DNA of 64,000 nucleotides from Bacteroidales bacterium (lineage in GTDB: Bacteria; Bacteroidota; Bacteroidia; Bacteroidales; UBA932). Both the position numbers and the translations under genes were made by a program. Under the pieces are notes generated by a model. That model ran no database searches. It was not told the origin of the DNA and saw only the letters and a list, made by a program, of their open reading frames with translations. This document shows, one piece after another, positions 7,791 to 16,244 of this stretch (its first letter is position 1; the number at the start of each line of letters is the position of its first letter). Location of the stretch: contig JAFRZX010000165.1 in assembly GCA_017442315.1 (NCBI GenBank), forward strand, positions 95,004-159,003. The letters are read 5' to 3'.

Positions 7791-8831
7791 CTAATTATTC
7801 AAAATCCTTGCTGTAAGTTCCACCATAAGCTCTGCGGGAGTCGCTTCCCCAGTATTGCCACCCTTTCCCTTGAAATCGTACTCCTTCAACAAAGCGATTA
7901 CTGCCATACATCTTTTCATCGGATAATTCCTGACTGCAGCATCATACTCGCCGAAAAAGTATGGATTCACTCCCAATACTCTGGCTTTCATGTCATTCCC
8001 CGGATGAGGATTCTGCATAAGAAGGGCCTCATACTTAAGAATCCTGTAGAAATGCACAAATAATGCACTGACTGCCATAGGCATGGCAAACTTGGCTGCC
8101 GAACCGATATATGCCGCAATACGCAATGCCTTTGCGGAATTTTTCATGGAGAGTTCACGGGTCAGTTCAAAAATGCTGAACTGGCGGCTTATGCCGACAT
8201 TTCTTTCTATATCTGAAGCCGAAACCTCGACAGTTCCTTCCGGAAGGTTCTTCAGCATCTTATCCGTCTCGATTGCTATCTTATTCAGATCCGTACCTGC
8301 ATACTCACCTAAAAGAGATGCAGCATCGGGCGCTATTTGCAGTCCTCTTTTCTGATAGTACATAGATATCCATCGCGGCATCTCATAATCCCTGAGAACA
8401 GACGACTCAACGACCACTCCATTCTTTGCTACAGACTTGTATAGCGACTTTCGCTTATCGGCGGATGCTCCATGCATGACGATGACAAGTACTGTAGACT
8501 CCAAAGGCTTCTGACAATACAATGCCAGGTCCTCTATACCTCTCATCATCTGAGCTTCCTTCACCACTACAAGCTGTCGCTCGGAAAACATAGGATAACG
8601 CCTTGCAGCTGTTATCACAGTTTCCGCATCCACATCAGCACCGTAACATATTGTCTGATTGAAATCCCTTTCGCTTTCATCCAGACAATTCTCCACAATG
8701 GCATCGCATACCATATCCACATAATACGATTCATCTCCCATCAAGAGATAAACCGGCTTGAAGACACCGCTATGTACCTCTGAGACTATTTCCCTGCAAA
8801 GTGTATCTGTTTCTGCAAAACCTTTAGCCAT
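7791..8831 (-). CDS. holA: DNA polymerase III subunit delta
   Basis: The 346-residue length and sequence fit HolA, the clamp-loader subunit that opens the beta sliding clamp. The N-terminal degenerate AAA+ domain begins with VYLLMGDESYYVD; the middle has a VVVKEAQMM segment equivalent to the region after Walker B; the C-terminal helical collar domain ends in ATPAELMVELTARIL. It heads a six-gene operon that continues into an ABC exporter, a split nucleotidase and mntP. A -7 box at 8890-8897 gives a leader of about 50 bases. Confidence 0.9.
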   Translation of the reverse strand: MAKGFAETDTLCREIVSEVHSGVFKPVYLLMGDESYYVDMVCDAIVENCLDESERDFNQTICYGADVDAETVITAARRYPMFSERQLVVVKEAQMMRGIEDLALYCQKPLESTVLVIVMHGASADKRKSLYKSVAKNGVVVESSVLRDYEMPRWISMYYQKRGLQIAPDAASLLGEYAGTDLNKIAIETDKMLKNLPEGTVEVSASDIERNVGISRQFSIFELTRELSMKNSAKALRIAAYIGSAAKFAMPMAVSALFVHFYRILKYEALLMQNPHPGNDMKARVLGVNPYFFGEYDAAVRNYPMKRCMAVIALLKEYDFKGKGGNTGEATPAELMVELTARILNN

Positions 8832-8889
8832 AATCTTATCTCTGTCCGACGAAATACACCTACCTGAACCATCGGCCCAAGTGAATTTA

Positions 8890-8897
8890 CAAAGATA
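8890..8897 (-). promoter_or_regulatory. -7 promoter box (TATCTTTG) of the holA operon
   Basis: Minus-strand TATCTTTG followed by TAAA matches TAnnTTTG and resembles the boxes of the GH84 and ftsE genes. It is 59 bases from the holA start codon. Confidence 0.6.
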
Positions 8898-9000
8898 CGA
8901 AATATATCGGAAAAATTTCCTGCATGCCCCGAATTCAGTAATAGAAATGAATACTTCAGCCCAAAACTCTATTCGGATTACCGATGGAGATGACCATATA

Positions 9001-9025
9001 AAAAAAACAGCACCTTCCGGTGCTG
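9001..9025 (-). terminator. Rho-independent terminator of the HsdR_N-cca-xer-hpf operon
   Basis: The hairpin CAGCACC-ttcc-GGTGCTG (9008-9025) is followed on the minus strand by seven T residues. It lies 20 bases past the hpf stop codon. Confidence 0.88.
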
Positions 9026-9044
9026 CCTGTAATCATTAAATAGT

Positions 9045-9335
9045 TTATTCTGCTCTTCTTTCCTTAACTTTCACAAGTTTTTCCTTAAGAATGTCCGCAC
9101 AATCCACAACCGCATCTTCAAATGTCTTGGCATTCTTCTCTACAACGATTGTGTTGCCAGGGATGCTCACCTGCACTTTCACATTCTTGTTTTCATGTTC
9201 TGGAAGCAATGACAGCGCTACATCTACAGCTGTAACCGCATCATAGAATTTCTCAAGTCTTGAGAATTTCTTTTCAACAAAGTCCAACAGTTTCTGATCT
9301 GCATTGAACTTGATCGACTGCACTCTAATCTCCAT
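9045..9335 (-). CDS. hpf: Ribosome hibernation-promoting factor, short HPF/YfiA type
   Basis: The ORF opens further upstream, but the start MEIRVQSIKF at 9335 matches the family N-terminus and gives 96 residues, the usual length for short HPF. The beta-alpha-beta-beta-beta-alpha fold is suggested by EIRVQSIKF, DFVEKKFSRLEKFY, VQVSIPGNTIVVEKNA and FEDAVVDCADILKEKLVK. HPF binds the 30S decoding region and helps inactivate ribosomes in stationary phase. The start overlaps the end of the xer gene by 11 bases, suggesting translational coupling, and a strong terminator follows. Confidence 0.9.
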   Translation of the reverse strand: MEIRVQSIKFNADQKLLDFVEKKFSRLEKFYDAVTAVDVALSLLPEHENKNVKVQVSIPGNTIVVEKNAKTFEDAVVDCADILKEKLVKVKERRAE

Positions 9336-10314
9336 GTTTACCTCCGTTTTTAGCCCGTGGATGGGCTTGTTCATAAATATTCTTCAGTCTGGCAATGTTG
9401 CTGTGAGTATAGATCTGCGTGACCGACAGAGACGAATGGCCAAGAAGCTCCTTTATGGAATTCAGGTCCGCCCCTTCATTAAGAAGTTCCGTAGCCAACG
9501 AGTGACGAAGGACATGAGGCGACTTGCGTCCCCGGACATCCTCGGCATCTGCCAATTCACTCTTGACAACTCTGTCAACATACATAGGATATAATCTTCG
9601 ACCCTTATATGTAACAAACAGAGGATCATTCAAAGACCTTTCACCACCGCACACAACCGTAACTGCATCCAAATATAATAAAATTTCTTGAGATAATGAT
9701 GCCACAAGGGGAATTTCTCTCATTTTATCTCCTTTTCCTCTTACTTTGACAACTTTTCGCCCAAAGTCGACATTACCAACGTCAAGTCCTATGAGTTCCG
9801 AACGTCTAAGTCCTAATGAATACAATACAGAAACAAGAACTCTTGCCACCCTCTTCTCATACAACAACCTGCCGTGGGGTGTATCAGCACACTGCCGGAA
9901 AATCTCCAATGAATCCTCTCCAGCATAATATTCAGTAGATCTGAAATATTTGTCCATAGCTTCCTTACGGTAAAAGGATGGGAGCCTTTTATTCATCCTT
10001 GGCCTTGGGACAAGCTTGACCGGATTGGAAGACAGTATGCTGCATGATACAAGATAATTGCAGAAACTGCTCAGTACGGTCATGTGCAGATTGACCGTCC
10101 TTGGCTGAAGTTTCCTTTCATCTAGAAGCATGACCTCATAAGAGCGCAGTTCTGAAGGATTCAGAGATTCTATAAGTATATTGTCAGGCATATCAGAAGT
10201 ACCGGAAACCATGACCTTGTATTCCTTCAGCACTTCCTCATATATCTGAACCGTACGGGAAGAGTACCTCCTGACGTCCCTTATATACAATATATATTTA
10301 TCTGTAATAGACAT
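9325..10314 (-). CDS. Tyrosine recombinase, XerC/XerD type
   Basis: The 329-residue protein carries the full tyrosine recombinase set: Arg170 (SLGLRRSEL), Lys194 (RGKGDK), His267-x-x-Arg270 (SPHVLRHS), His293 (LGHSS) and Tyr302 (IYTHSN). The N-terminal SAM-like core-binding domain covers residues 1-105. Length and position in a housekeeping operon point to the chromosome-dimer-resolving Xer family rather than a phage or integron integrase. Whether it is XerC or XerD cannot be decided from this copy. It is cotranscribed with cca (3-base gap) and hpf (overlap). Confidence 0.88.
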   Translation of the reverse strand: MSITDKYILYIRDVRRYSSRTVQIYEEVLKEYKVMVSGTSDMPDNILIESLNPSELRSYEVMLLDERKLQPRTVNLHMTVLSSFCNYLVSCSILSSNPVKLVPRPRMNKRLPSFYRKEAMDKYFRSTEYYAGEDSLEIFRQCADTPHGRLLYEKRVARVLVSVLYSLGLRRSELIGLDVGNVDFGRKVVKVRGKGDKMREIPLVASLSQEILLYLDAVTVVCGGERSLNDPLFVTYKGRRLYPMYVDRVVKSELADAEDVRGRKSPHVLRHSLATELLNEGADLNSIKELLGHSSLSVTQIYTHSNIARLKNIYEQAHPRAKNGGKHGD

Positions 10315-10317
10315 AAA

Positions 10318-11829
10318 CTATCTGATCGGGAAAAGTCCGATATCTGCCGCACATTTCCTCATGAAATCATCGGCAGCCTCAAATGTGTTCTCGATTTCGC
10401 CGTCAAGGATGGCATTCTTCACCATTTCCTTCAGTTGTCCGATGGTATTGCATGGTTCAATCCCGAAAAGGGCCATCACATAATCGCCCGTAATAGGATT
10501 CTTGAAGTTGCGGATAGCATCCTTGGCCTCCACTTCAATCAGCTTAGCCTTCACCAATTCAAAGTTAGCATGCAGGCGTGCGACCTTGCGGGGATTCCTG
10601 GAAGTTATATCTGCATTGCATAGAAGCATCAGGTCATCTATATCATTTCCGGCATCAAAAAGAAGACGACGCACCGCAGAATCTGTAACTTCCTCTGTAA
10701 CAAGCGCTATAGGACGAAGATGAAGGTTGACAAGTTTCTGAACATATTTCATCTTTTCGTTCAATGGCATCTTCAGAGTCTGGAATATCTTCGGAATCCA
10801 TCTAGCCCCAACCACCTCATGTCCATGGAAAGTCCATCCCAAGGCCGGATCATAGCGTTTTGTTGCCGGTTTTGCAATGTCGTGCAGAAGCGCAGCCCAA
10901 CGGAGCCACACATTAGGCGATGTGCGGACCATCCCGGTTTCCACACCATCTTCAAAAACAAAATCTTTCAGTCTTCCTTCCCTGATTGCATCTTCTTCAG
11001 CAGAAGCCACATTGTCCAGTACTTCAAGGGTATGGGAAAAATTTTCCTTATGTCCCTTGCCATCAACGGTTTCCACACCTTTCAGCTTCACCAGTTGCGG
11101 AAGAACATATTCAAGCAGGCCGGTTTCGTCCAGAAGTCTGAAACCAATCGATGGCTTTGGAGTGACCAGAATCTTGTTCAGTTCTTCCACTATACGTTCT
11201 TTAGAGAGTATAGTCATCCTTTCGCGATTCCTCCTGATCGAATCCAAAGATTCCGACACAATAGTGAATTTTCTATCACCTTCTGTCAGTTTCGTTGCAA
11301 AACGTATGGCACGAACCATTCTCAACGGGTCGTCACTATAGGTGGTATCAGGGTCCAGAGGTGTACGGATTATTCCGGAAGCAAGATCTCTTATTCCTCC
11401 GAAAGGGTCTACCAGTGCCCCGAAATCTTCTTTCTGAAGACTGAATGCCATGGCATTTATTGTAAAATCGCGCCTCAACTGATCATCTTCAAGCGTTCCG
11501 TTCTCCACTATCGGCTTACGCGAATCCCTTCGGTATGATTCTTTTCTAGCCCCCACGAATTCCACTTCTACACCATGATACTTCAACATCGCCGTGCCGA
11601 AGTTCCGGAATACCGACACATTGCTGCGTACACGTTCACCCACAGCCTCAGCAAGAGCTATTCCACTCCCCTCTACAACTATATCTATATCCTTGCTCGG
11701 ACGTCCGAGAAAACAGTCACGCACATAACCTCCTATGACAAAAGCACGGACGCCAAGCTCTGCTGCCGCATCAGACACGATTGAAAAAATCTTATGATCC
11801 AGAAAACCTTGTGTTACAGTACCAGCCAT
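10318..11829 (-). CDS. cca: tRNA nucleotidyltransferase (CCA-adding) / poly(A) polymerase family with HD domain
   Basis: This 503-residue enzyme has the class II nucleotidyltransferase motif GGYVRDCFLGRPSKDIDIV near residues 33-51, giving the catalytic DxD. The family flexible-loop and RRDFTINAMAFSL region follow, and then a C-terminal HD domain (LLHDIAKPATK, NLHLRP). It repairs or adds the 3' CCA of tRNAs in the cytoplasm. Bacteroidota usually have a single such enzyme of about this size. Gaps of 2 and 3 bases to its neighbours show it belongs to the HsdR_N-cca-xer-hpf operon. Confidence 0.9.
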   Translation of the reverse strand: MAGTVTQGFLDHKIFSIVSDAAAELGVRAFVIGGYVRDCFLGRPSKDIDIVVEGSGIALAEAVGERVRSNVSVFRNFGTAMLKYHGVEVEFVGARKESYRRDSRKPIVENGTLEDDQLRRDFTINAMAFSLQKEDFGALVDPFGGIRDLASGIIRTPLDPDTTYSDDPLRMVRAIRFATKLTEGDRKFTIVSESLDSIRRNRERMTILSKERIVEELNKILVTPKPSIGFRLLDETGLLEYVLPQLVKLKGVETVDGKGHKENFSHTLEVLDNVASAEEDAIREGRLKDFVFEDGVETGMVRTSPNVWLRWAALLHDIAKPATKRYDPALGWTFHGHEVVGARWIPKIFQTLKMPLNEKMKYVQKLVNLHLRPIALVTEEVTDSAVRRLLFDAGNDIDDLMLLCNADITSRNPRKVARLHANFELVKAKLIEVEAKDAIRNFKNPITGDYVMALFGIEPCNTIGQLKEMVKNAILDGEIENTFEAADDFMRKCAADIGLFPIR

Positions 11830-11831
11830 AT

Positions 11832-12242
11832 CTACTTAAGCATTTCTTCGTAATGAGGCAGGGACTCCATGATCCGATACCCATCTTCAGTCAATCCAAA
11901 CATACAGGTCCTGTTTCCGTTGGTAATGACGATATATTTCAGATTCAGTGCCATGTTATACCTAATGACCTGATCCACAACCTCCTGAGACAACTCTACT
12001 TCAGGCCTCTTGCACTCTACCATCATAAGCGGTCTGGCATTGCGGTCATATACCATTATATCCGCCCTGAACCTTTTTCCTCCCAGTCTGAATCCCACTT
12101 CACTCATCATCATATGCACAGGAACAGAAAAATGCCCTGCAAGCACACCTATGAACCATTGCCTTACCCTCTCCTCAGGAGTAAACGCAACATCCTTTTT
12201 CCTCAACGGATCCCAAACCGTACCCTTTTCCGCCATTTCCAC
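11832..12242 (-). CDS. HsdR N-terminal (type I restriction R subunit-like) nuclease-fold protein, stand-alone
   Basis: The protein has 136 residues and consists almost only of an HSDR_N-like PD-(D/E)XK domain. Candidate catalytic positions are the Asp in RADIMVYD and the Glu-x-Lys in MVECKRP. It has no helicase domain, and there is no HsdM or HsdS gene anywhere in the window, so it is not a type I restriction system. Such stand-alone proteins are common in Bacteroidota and their role is not known to me. It is the first gene of an operon with cca, xer and hpf; a TATATTTG box 21 bases upstream gives a very short leader. Confidence 0.8.
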   Translation of the reverse strand: MEMAEKGTVWDPLRKKDVAFTPEERVRQWFIGVLAGHFSVPVHMMMSEVGFRLGGKRFRADIMVYDRNARPLMMVECKRPEVELSQEVVDQVIRYNMALNLKYIVITNGNRTCMFGLTEDGYRIMESLPHYEEMLK

Positions 12243-12262
12243 AGATTATGAAAGACAACCTG

Positions 12263-12270
12263 CAAATATA
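12263..12270 (-). promoter_or_regulatory. -7 promoter box (TATATTTG) of the HsdR_N-cca-xer-hpf operon
   Basis: Minus-strand TATATTTGC is a perfect TAnnTTTG match, 21 bases from the first start codon. The rest of the 255-base divergent gap shows only the rluA promoter; I see no RNA gene or repeat in it. Confidence 0.65.
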
Positions 12271-12482
12271 ATCAATTTAACTGATTATCCTTCATTACAC
12301 GAGCAAACCATGCATCCTCAGTCACCGGTGGCACTGCGCAATGGAAACCGACAGGCAATACCCACATTCTGATAACGAGGCCATGACCTGATATTTACCA
12401 CATATATGTCAAGTCATAGTCTGTTTACACAAAAACACTTATTTTCTGACACGGAATTCAAGATGCTGTAGGAATTTTTATG

Positions 12483-12490
12483 TAAATTTG
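12483..12490 (+). promoter_or_regulatory. -7 promoter box (TAAATTTG) of the RluA-family gene
   Basis: The box ends only 8 bases before the ATG at 12498, so the transcript would start about 2-3 bases before the start codon: a near-leaderless mRNA. Confidence 0.6.
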
Positions 12491-12497
12491 CTGCACT

Positions 12498-13265
12498 ATG
12501 AAAAGAAAGAACAGGAACAAGGAAAATCTTGAAATAACATATGAGGACGACTGGATCATTGTAGCAGAAAAACCGTCCGGACTCCTGACGATGTCAACTG
12601 GAAAGTCAGGTGAAGTGACGGCTTATTCAATGCTGACAGAATATGTCCGATCTACGGATTGTATGACATCAGGAAAACATGGTAATCATACTGACAGACG
12701 TCTTTTCATAGTGCACAGGCTTGACAGGGACACATCTGGGCTTCTTGTATTTGCCAAGGATCATCAGACAAAGTTGGCTCTTCAGGAGAACTGGAACGAG
12801 ACTGTGCTGGAAAGGAAATACATTGCGATTCTGGAAGGAGATATCGAGGACGAAGACGGGTGGATCGAGACATGGAACTACGAGAACACGAAATCAATGA
12901 AAGTGCATTGCTACCCGTTCAAAATAACGGACAATCCTGAGAAGCCTCCAAGAAAAGACTGGCAGTATGCATCCAGCCACTGCAGGAAGATACTGACAGC
13001 GGCCATCAATGAAAATGTATACACAATGGTCGAATTTGAACTGGAAACAGGACGCAAGAATCAGATAAGGGCACATTCGCAGTGGATCGGACATCCAGTA
13101 GCAGGTGACAGGAAATACGAAGCAAAGACAAATCCCTTCGGACGGCTTGCACTCCATGCCAAGACCCTTTCATTCATACATCCGTGGACAGGCAGGACAA
13201 TGAGATTCACCTCCAAGCTGCCACACATATTCTGGCAGCTAAAGGAAAGCCCCGGTATCCATTGA
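12498..13265 (+). CDS. RluA-family RNA pseudouridine synthase, compact form
   Basis: The 255-residue enzyme has the family catalytic motif HRLDRDTSGLLVFAK near residues 75-89, whose second Asp is the nucleophile. Other family motifs are an N-terminal EDDWIIVAEKPSGLL, and GRKNQIRAH and GDRKY in the C-terminal half. There is no N-terminal S4 domain. It converts specific uridines to pseudouridine in rRNA or tRNA; the site cannot be named from sequence. The last 27 bases overlap the convergent glycosyltransferase gene. The start is supported by the promoter box 8 bases upstream, which leaves almost no leader. Confidence 0.88.
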   Translation: MKRKNRNKENLEITYEDDWIIVAEKPSGLLTMSTGKSGEVTAYSMLTEYVRSTDCMTSGKHGNHTDRRLFIVHRLDRDTSGLLVFAKDHQTKLALQENWNETVLERKYIAILEGDIEDEDGWIETWNYENTKSMKVHCYPFKITDNPEKPPRKDWQYASSHCRKILTAAINENVYTMVEFELETGRKNQIRAHSQWIGHPVAGDRKYEAKTNPFGRLALHAKTLSFIHPWTGRTMRFTSKLPHIFWQLKESPGIH

Positions 13266-14117
13266 TTCCCTCCTCAATCTGATCAGTTTCCTGAATGATC
13301 CGATGAAACTGAAGATGAATCTGAAGACCTGGGAAGAACGGTACATGATGCTTATTGCAAGAAGTTCCAGAGGCTGCAGGATAAGACGCAGCCAAAGAAT
13401 ATTGGACGGATTGCTGACCTTTACCACTGACGCCACACATTTGAGCCTCATCGCCGCCTCTTTTGACATAGGTCTCATTTCCCTGTCATGGACAGCCTTT
13501 GCACCAGAATGTATGCCTACCTTATATCCCTTTGACAGCGCCCTGTGGATATAATTGTCATCCTCACCATAATGTGGGAAAGCAGGAGAAAATCCTCCGA
13601 CATCTGCAAGACACCGGCGGCATACAAGCCAATGGGCGGCCATGACGAATTTCACCTTATGGATTTTTCCCTTAGAACGTCTTTTTCCAAGAGAACGTGC
13701 TGCGCCGGAAGGACACCATCTTGCAAATCTTGGATCAAGTCTGTCGGCTGAGGCCGTCAGCTGCATAGGGCTCAAGATGCCAAGTCCCTCATCAGATTCC
13801 ATTGCAGCAACCAGGCGTCCGAATGTATCTGGGAATACCCATGCGTCCTGATTCAGAAGATAGACATACTCATAGCCTCTATCCAACGCATACCTGAATC
13901 CTATGTTATTAGCCTTCCCGAATCCGTTGTTTTCTCCTGTACAACACAATCTGACTTCAGGAAATTCATCCCTGATATACTCTGCTGTTCCATCTGTAGA
14001 GCCATTGTCTACAGCCATCACATCCACAGGCATATCAGACAACATAAGGCTGCCGAAACACCTGTCGACCCATTTCATACCATTATAGGTAACTACGATT
14101 ACTAGTATCTTATTCAT
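13239..14117 (-). CDS. Glycosyltransferase family 2 (rhamnosyltransferase-like)
   Basis: I chose the start at 14117 (MNKILVIVVTYNG), which gives 292 residues and an 8-base overlap with the upstream gene. The nucleotide-sugar-binding start VIVVTYNG, VDNGSTDGT and the LLNQDA segment in the DxD position are those of GT2 enzymes of the WbbL/rhamnosyltransferase kind. A HYGEDDNYIHRA motif near residue 200 matches their ED acceptor motif. The last 70 residues are hydrophobic and basic, suggesting membrane association. It is the last gene of the surface-glycan operon; donor and acceptor are unknown. Confidence 0.87.
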   Translation of the reverse strand: MNKILVIVVTYNGMKWVDRCFGSLMLSDMPVDVMAVDNGSTDGTAEYIRDEFPEVRLCCTGENNGFGKANNIGFRYALDRGYEYVYLLNQDAWVFPDTFGRLVAAMESDEGLGILSPMQLTASADRLDPRFARWCPSGAARSLGKRRSKGKIHKVKFVMAAHWLVCRRCLADVGGFSPAFPHYGEDDNYIHRALSKGYKVGIHSGAKAVHDREMRPMSKEAAMRLKCVASVVKVSNPSNILWLRLILQPLELLAISIMYRSSQVFRFIFSFIGSFRKLIRLRRESMDTGAFL

Positions 14118-15165
14118 TGGAACAGCTATTTGATTTTCCGGAGAACAATGATATAACTGATGAAAAGGCATGATATACCGTCATAGTAACAGATGGTCTG
14201 GACAATCTGTACAGCAAAAGATTCAGAAATTGACCGGGACGTACTGTCAGATATCCGAGATCGGCATCTTCATCCATCCACCGGTAAAGCTTAAGCAGAC
14301 TTTCCTCTGTCATCAATCCGGAACCACGCATCAAGAATGTTGTAAGGATTCTGAATACATACCTCCCTATAAAATCATTGTGATAAAGCCCGGCAACCCG
14401 TGTACTTTCATCATATTTCTTTACCAAAGATAAAAGAAGAGGATGGTAATGTTCGAGAAGAAGCAGAACCTGCTCCAGATGCCGGTCTGAAATGACATCG
14501 CTGCTAAGTGAATCTGGCTGAAGCATATAGCTATACACTACAGAAGGTAGCGTACGTACCTTTTTCACATGCAGCAGAAACTCCATCACAAACATCTTGT
14601 CCTCTGCATAATCTAATCCTTCGATGAACCCAAGTCCATTTTCCACAATTATGGAACGACGGAAAAGCTTGAAGCAGGCGGAGTTCAGAAGATAGGTATG
14701 ACGCTTGGCAATCACATCATCCATAAACCGGCACAGCTGTCTGTCATGGGAGTAAACAGCATCTACAGGTGGACAATATGATTCTTCAATCCTGGAGTTT
14801 CGTATCTTTTCAAACCCAGCCAGAACGAAATCGCATTCAGATGAATACATCTGATTGAAAGTCTCATGACTTATCAGATCGTCTGCATCAAGGAACATCA
14901 CGAAATCTCCTACAGCAATTGCAAGCCCTGCATTCCTCGCAGAACTCACCCCGCCGTTATCCTTATGGATTACCCTGATCCTGCTATCTTCGGCAGCAAG
15001 TATGTCACATATATTCGCTGAATCATCCTCACTGCCATCATTGACAAGAATTATCTCAAAGCGTTCATCTTCCTGGATAAGCACACTTTCTACTGCACGA
15101 GCAACATATGCAGCAGCATTATAGACCGGTATTATCACCGATATGTTAACCTTCTCATTTCTCAT
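14110..15165 (-). CDS. Glycosyltransferase family 2 (EpsJ/CpsI-like)
   Basis: The 351-residue protein starts with VNISVIIPVYNAAAYV, followed by VNDGSEDDS, GGVSSARNAGL and the DxD motif FLDADD, the canonical GT-A order within residues 7-100. The remaining 250 residues form the variable acceptor domain. It would add a sugar to a lipid-linked glycan on the cytoplasmic face of the membrane. It overlaps the pyruvyl transferase gene upstream by 4 bases (ATGA) and the next glycosyltransferase by 8 bases. Confidence 0.9.
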   Translation of the reverse strand: MRNEKVNISVIIPVYNAAAYVARAVESVLIQEDERFEIILVNDGSEDDSANICDILAAEDSRIRVIHKDNGGVSSARNAGLAIAVGDFVMFLDADDLISHETFNQMYSSECDFVLAGFEKIRNSRIEESYCPPVDAVYSHDRQLCRFMDDVIAKRHTYLLNSACFKLFRRSIIVENGLGFIEGLDYAEDKMFVMEFLLHVKKVRTLPSVVYSYMLQPDSLSSDVISDRHLEQVLLLLEHYHPLLLSLVKKYDESTRVAGLYHNDFIGRYVFRILTTFLMRGSGLMTEESLLKLYRWMDEDADLGYLTVRPGQFLNLLLYRLSRPSVTMTVYHAFSSVISLFSGKSNSCSNE

Positions 15166-16244
15166 TGAACAATGTTTTCTGCAAGATATGCCAATGAAGC
15201 CTCACATCTGTGTTGCAGGCGTTCATGTAAGGCGGAAAAATCCATAGGCAGCGGTTCCGGAGCTGAATCCGATGAAATAACCCTATCTTCAGCGCCGACA
15301 GAAGTGAGCAATTCCATATATCTCAAATCGTAGCCTCCCCACAAAGGCATGACATAGAACGGTGTTCCGAACTTCAGCGAAAAAACCACCCCATGGAAAG
15401 AAGTCGTCATCACATATTTAGCATATTTGAAAAGTGAGACAAAATCACTCACAGTATACTTCATTGATGAGAGGTCAATCACTTCGCATTTCTTTCCAAT
15501 ATGCCGGGCCAGTTCCTCTGCTTTCTTCTTCAGAAGTCCACGGGTCTCCTCATTCCACCTTACCTCATAGACCAAAACATAGTCACGTCCTTTCCATCTG
15601 TCATCGATCACAGGGTCCCAAAGAGAGACATCTGCCAGAAGTGTAGGATCAAGACACACATCACAATGCTTTCCTGAAATTTCCGTCACTTTATCAGCAA
15701 CAGCCTTTTCACGCATTGACAAGGCATCAAAAAGTGGTGCATGTGAAGCAATCATGCCGCTGGATGAATCTACGGAATGCATGTCAGCACTGACAGCATA
15801 CCCGATCAGCTTGCTTCTCCCTGCTCTCCTGAAATCACCAAGATATACAGGATCGAGATTTCCTCCAAGGCAGTGAAGACTCCAAAGCTGGTCACTTCCG
15901 ATCACATATACATCATAATCCTGCGGAATATCATCCTTGCCACAAGAAGATGAAAGTCTCAGAAAATCATTTCGGAAACTTCTGAAATGAGATGCTTTCA
16001 GAGGGGAAACAACGAATTTCTTCAACCTGTTCCTCAGAAATGCTGACAATCCGGCAAGCGAACCGGAATTGAGCCTCATCATAGAAGGACTGAACACCTT
16101 GTAGAATTCCTCTATCCAAGGCTGCCTGTAGTCTATGACGCTGACATCATGACCCAGACCTCGCAGAATTTCCTGCAAGGCATAACATTGAAGCACAGCG
16201 CCATAATTCTGCGCCCTATGAAATGTCAGTATTCCAACCTTCAT
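15162..16244 (-). CDS. Polysaccharide pyruvyl transferase family protein
   Basis: The 360-residue protein has the family landmarks: N-terminal GILTFHRAQNYGAVLQCYAL, the central DVYVIGSDQLWS, and C-terminal VMTTSFHGVVFSLKFGTPF with the conserved His. CsaB- and WcaK-type members add pyruvate ketals from phosphoenolpyruvate to glycans. Many Bacteroidota members sit, as here, next to an Fe/S protein of the F420H2-dehydrogenase beta-subunit family and have no proven reaction. Both ends overlap the neighbouring genes by 4 bases, showing tight coupling. Confidence 0.88.
   Translation of the reverse strand: MKVGILTFHRAQNYGAVLQCYALQEILRGLGHDVSVIDYRQPWIEEFYKVFSPSMMRLNSGSLAGLSAFLRNRLKKFVVSPLKASHFRSFRNDFLRLSSSCGKDDIPQDYDVYVIGSDQLWSLHCLGGNLDPVYLGDFRRAGRSKLIGYAVSADMHSVDSSSGMIASHAPLFDALSMREKAVADKVTEISGKHCDVCLDPTLLADVSLWDPVIDDRWKGRDYVLVYEVRWNEETRGLLKKKAEELARHIGKKCEVIDLSSMKYTVSDFVSLFKYAKYVMTTSFHGVVFSLKFGTPFYVMPLWGGYDLRYMELLTSVGAEDRVISSDSAPEPLPMDFSALHERLQHRCEASLAYLAENIVQ

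Noticed and set aside
9325-10314. Tyrosine recombinase as a sign of a mobile element
   Set aside because: Length and sequence fit housekeeping Xer, it sits in an operon with cca and hpf, and there are no attachment repeats, tRNA target or phage genes around it.
10720-11538. 272-codon open frame on the plus strand
   Set aside because: Antisense to cca, which has clear catalytic motifs; composition is that of a shadow frame.
11832-12242. Restriction-modification system
   Set aside because: Only a stand-alone HsdR_N domain is present; no helicase, methylase or specificity gene is nearby.
12300-12440. Possible small RNA in the cca/rluA divergent gap
   Set aside because: No promoter, hairpin or terminator is visible in this stretch beyond the two divergent gene promoters.
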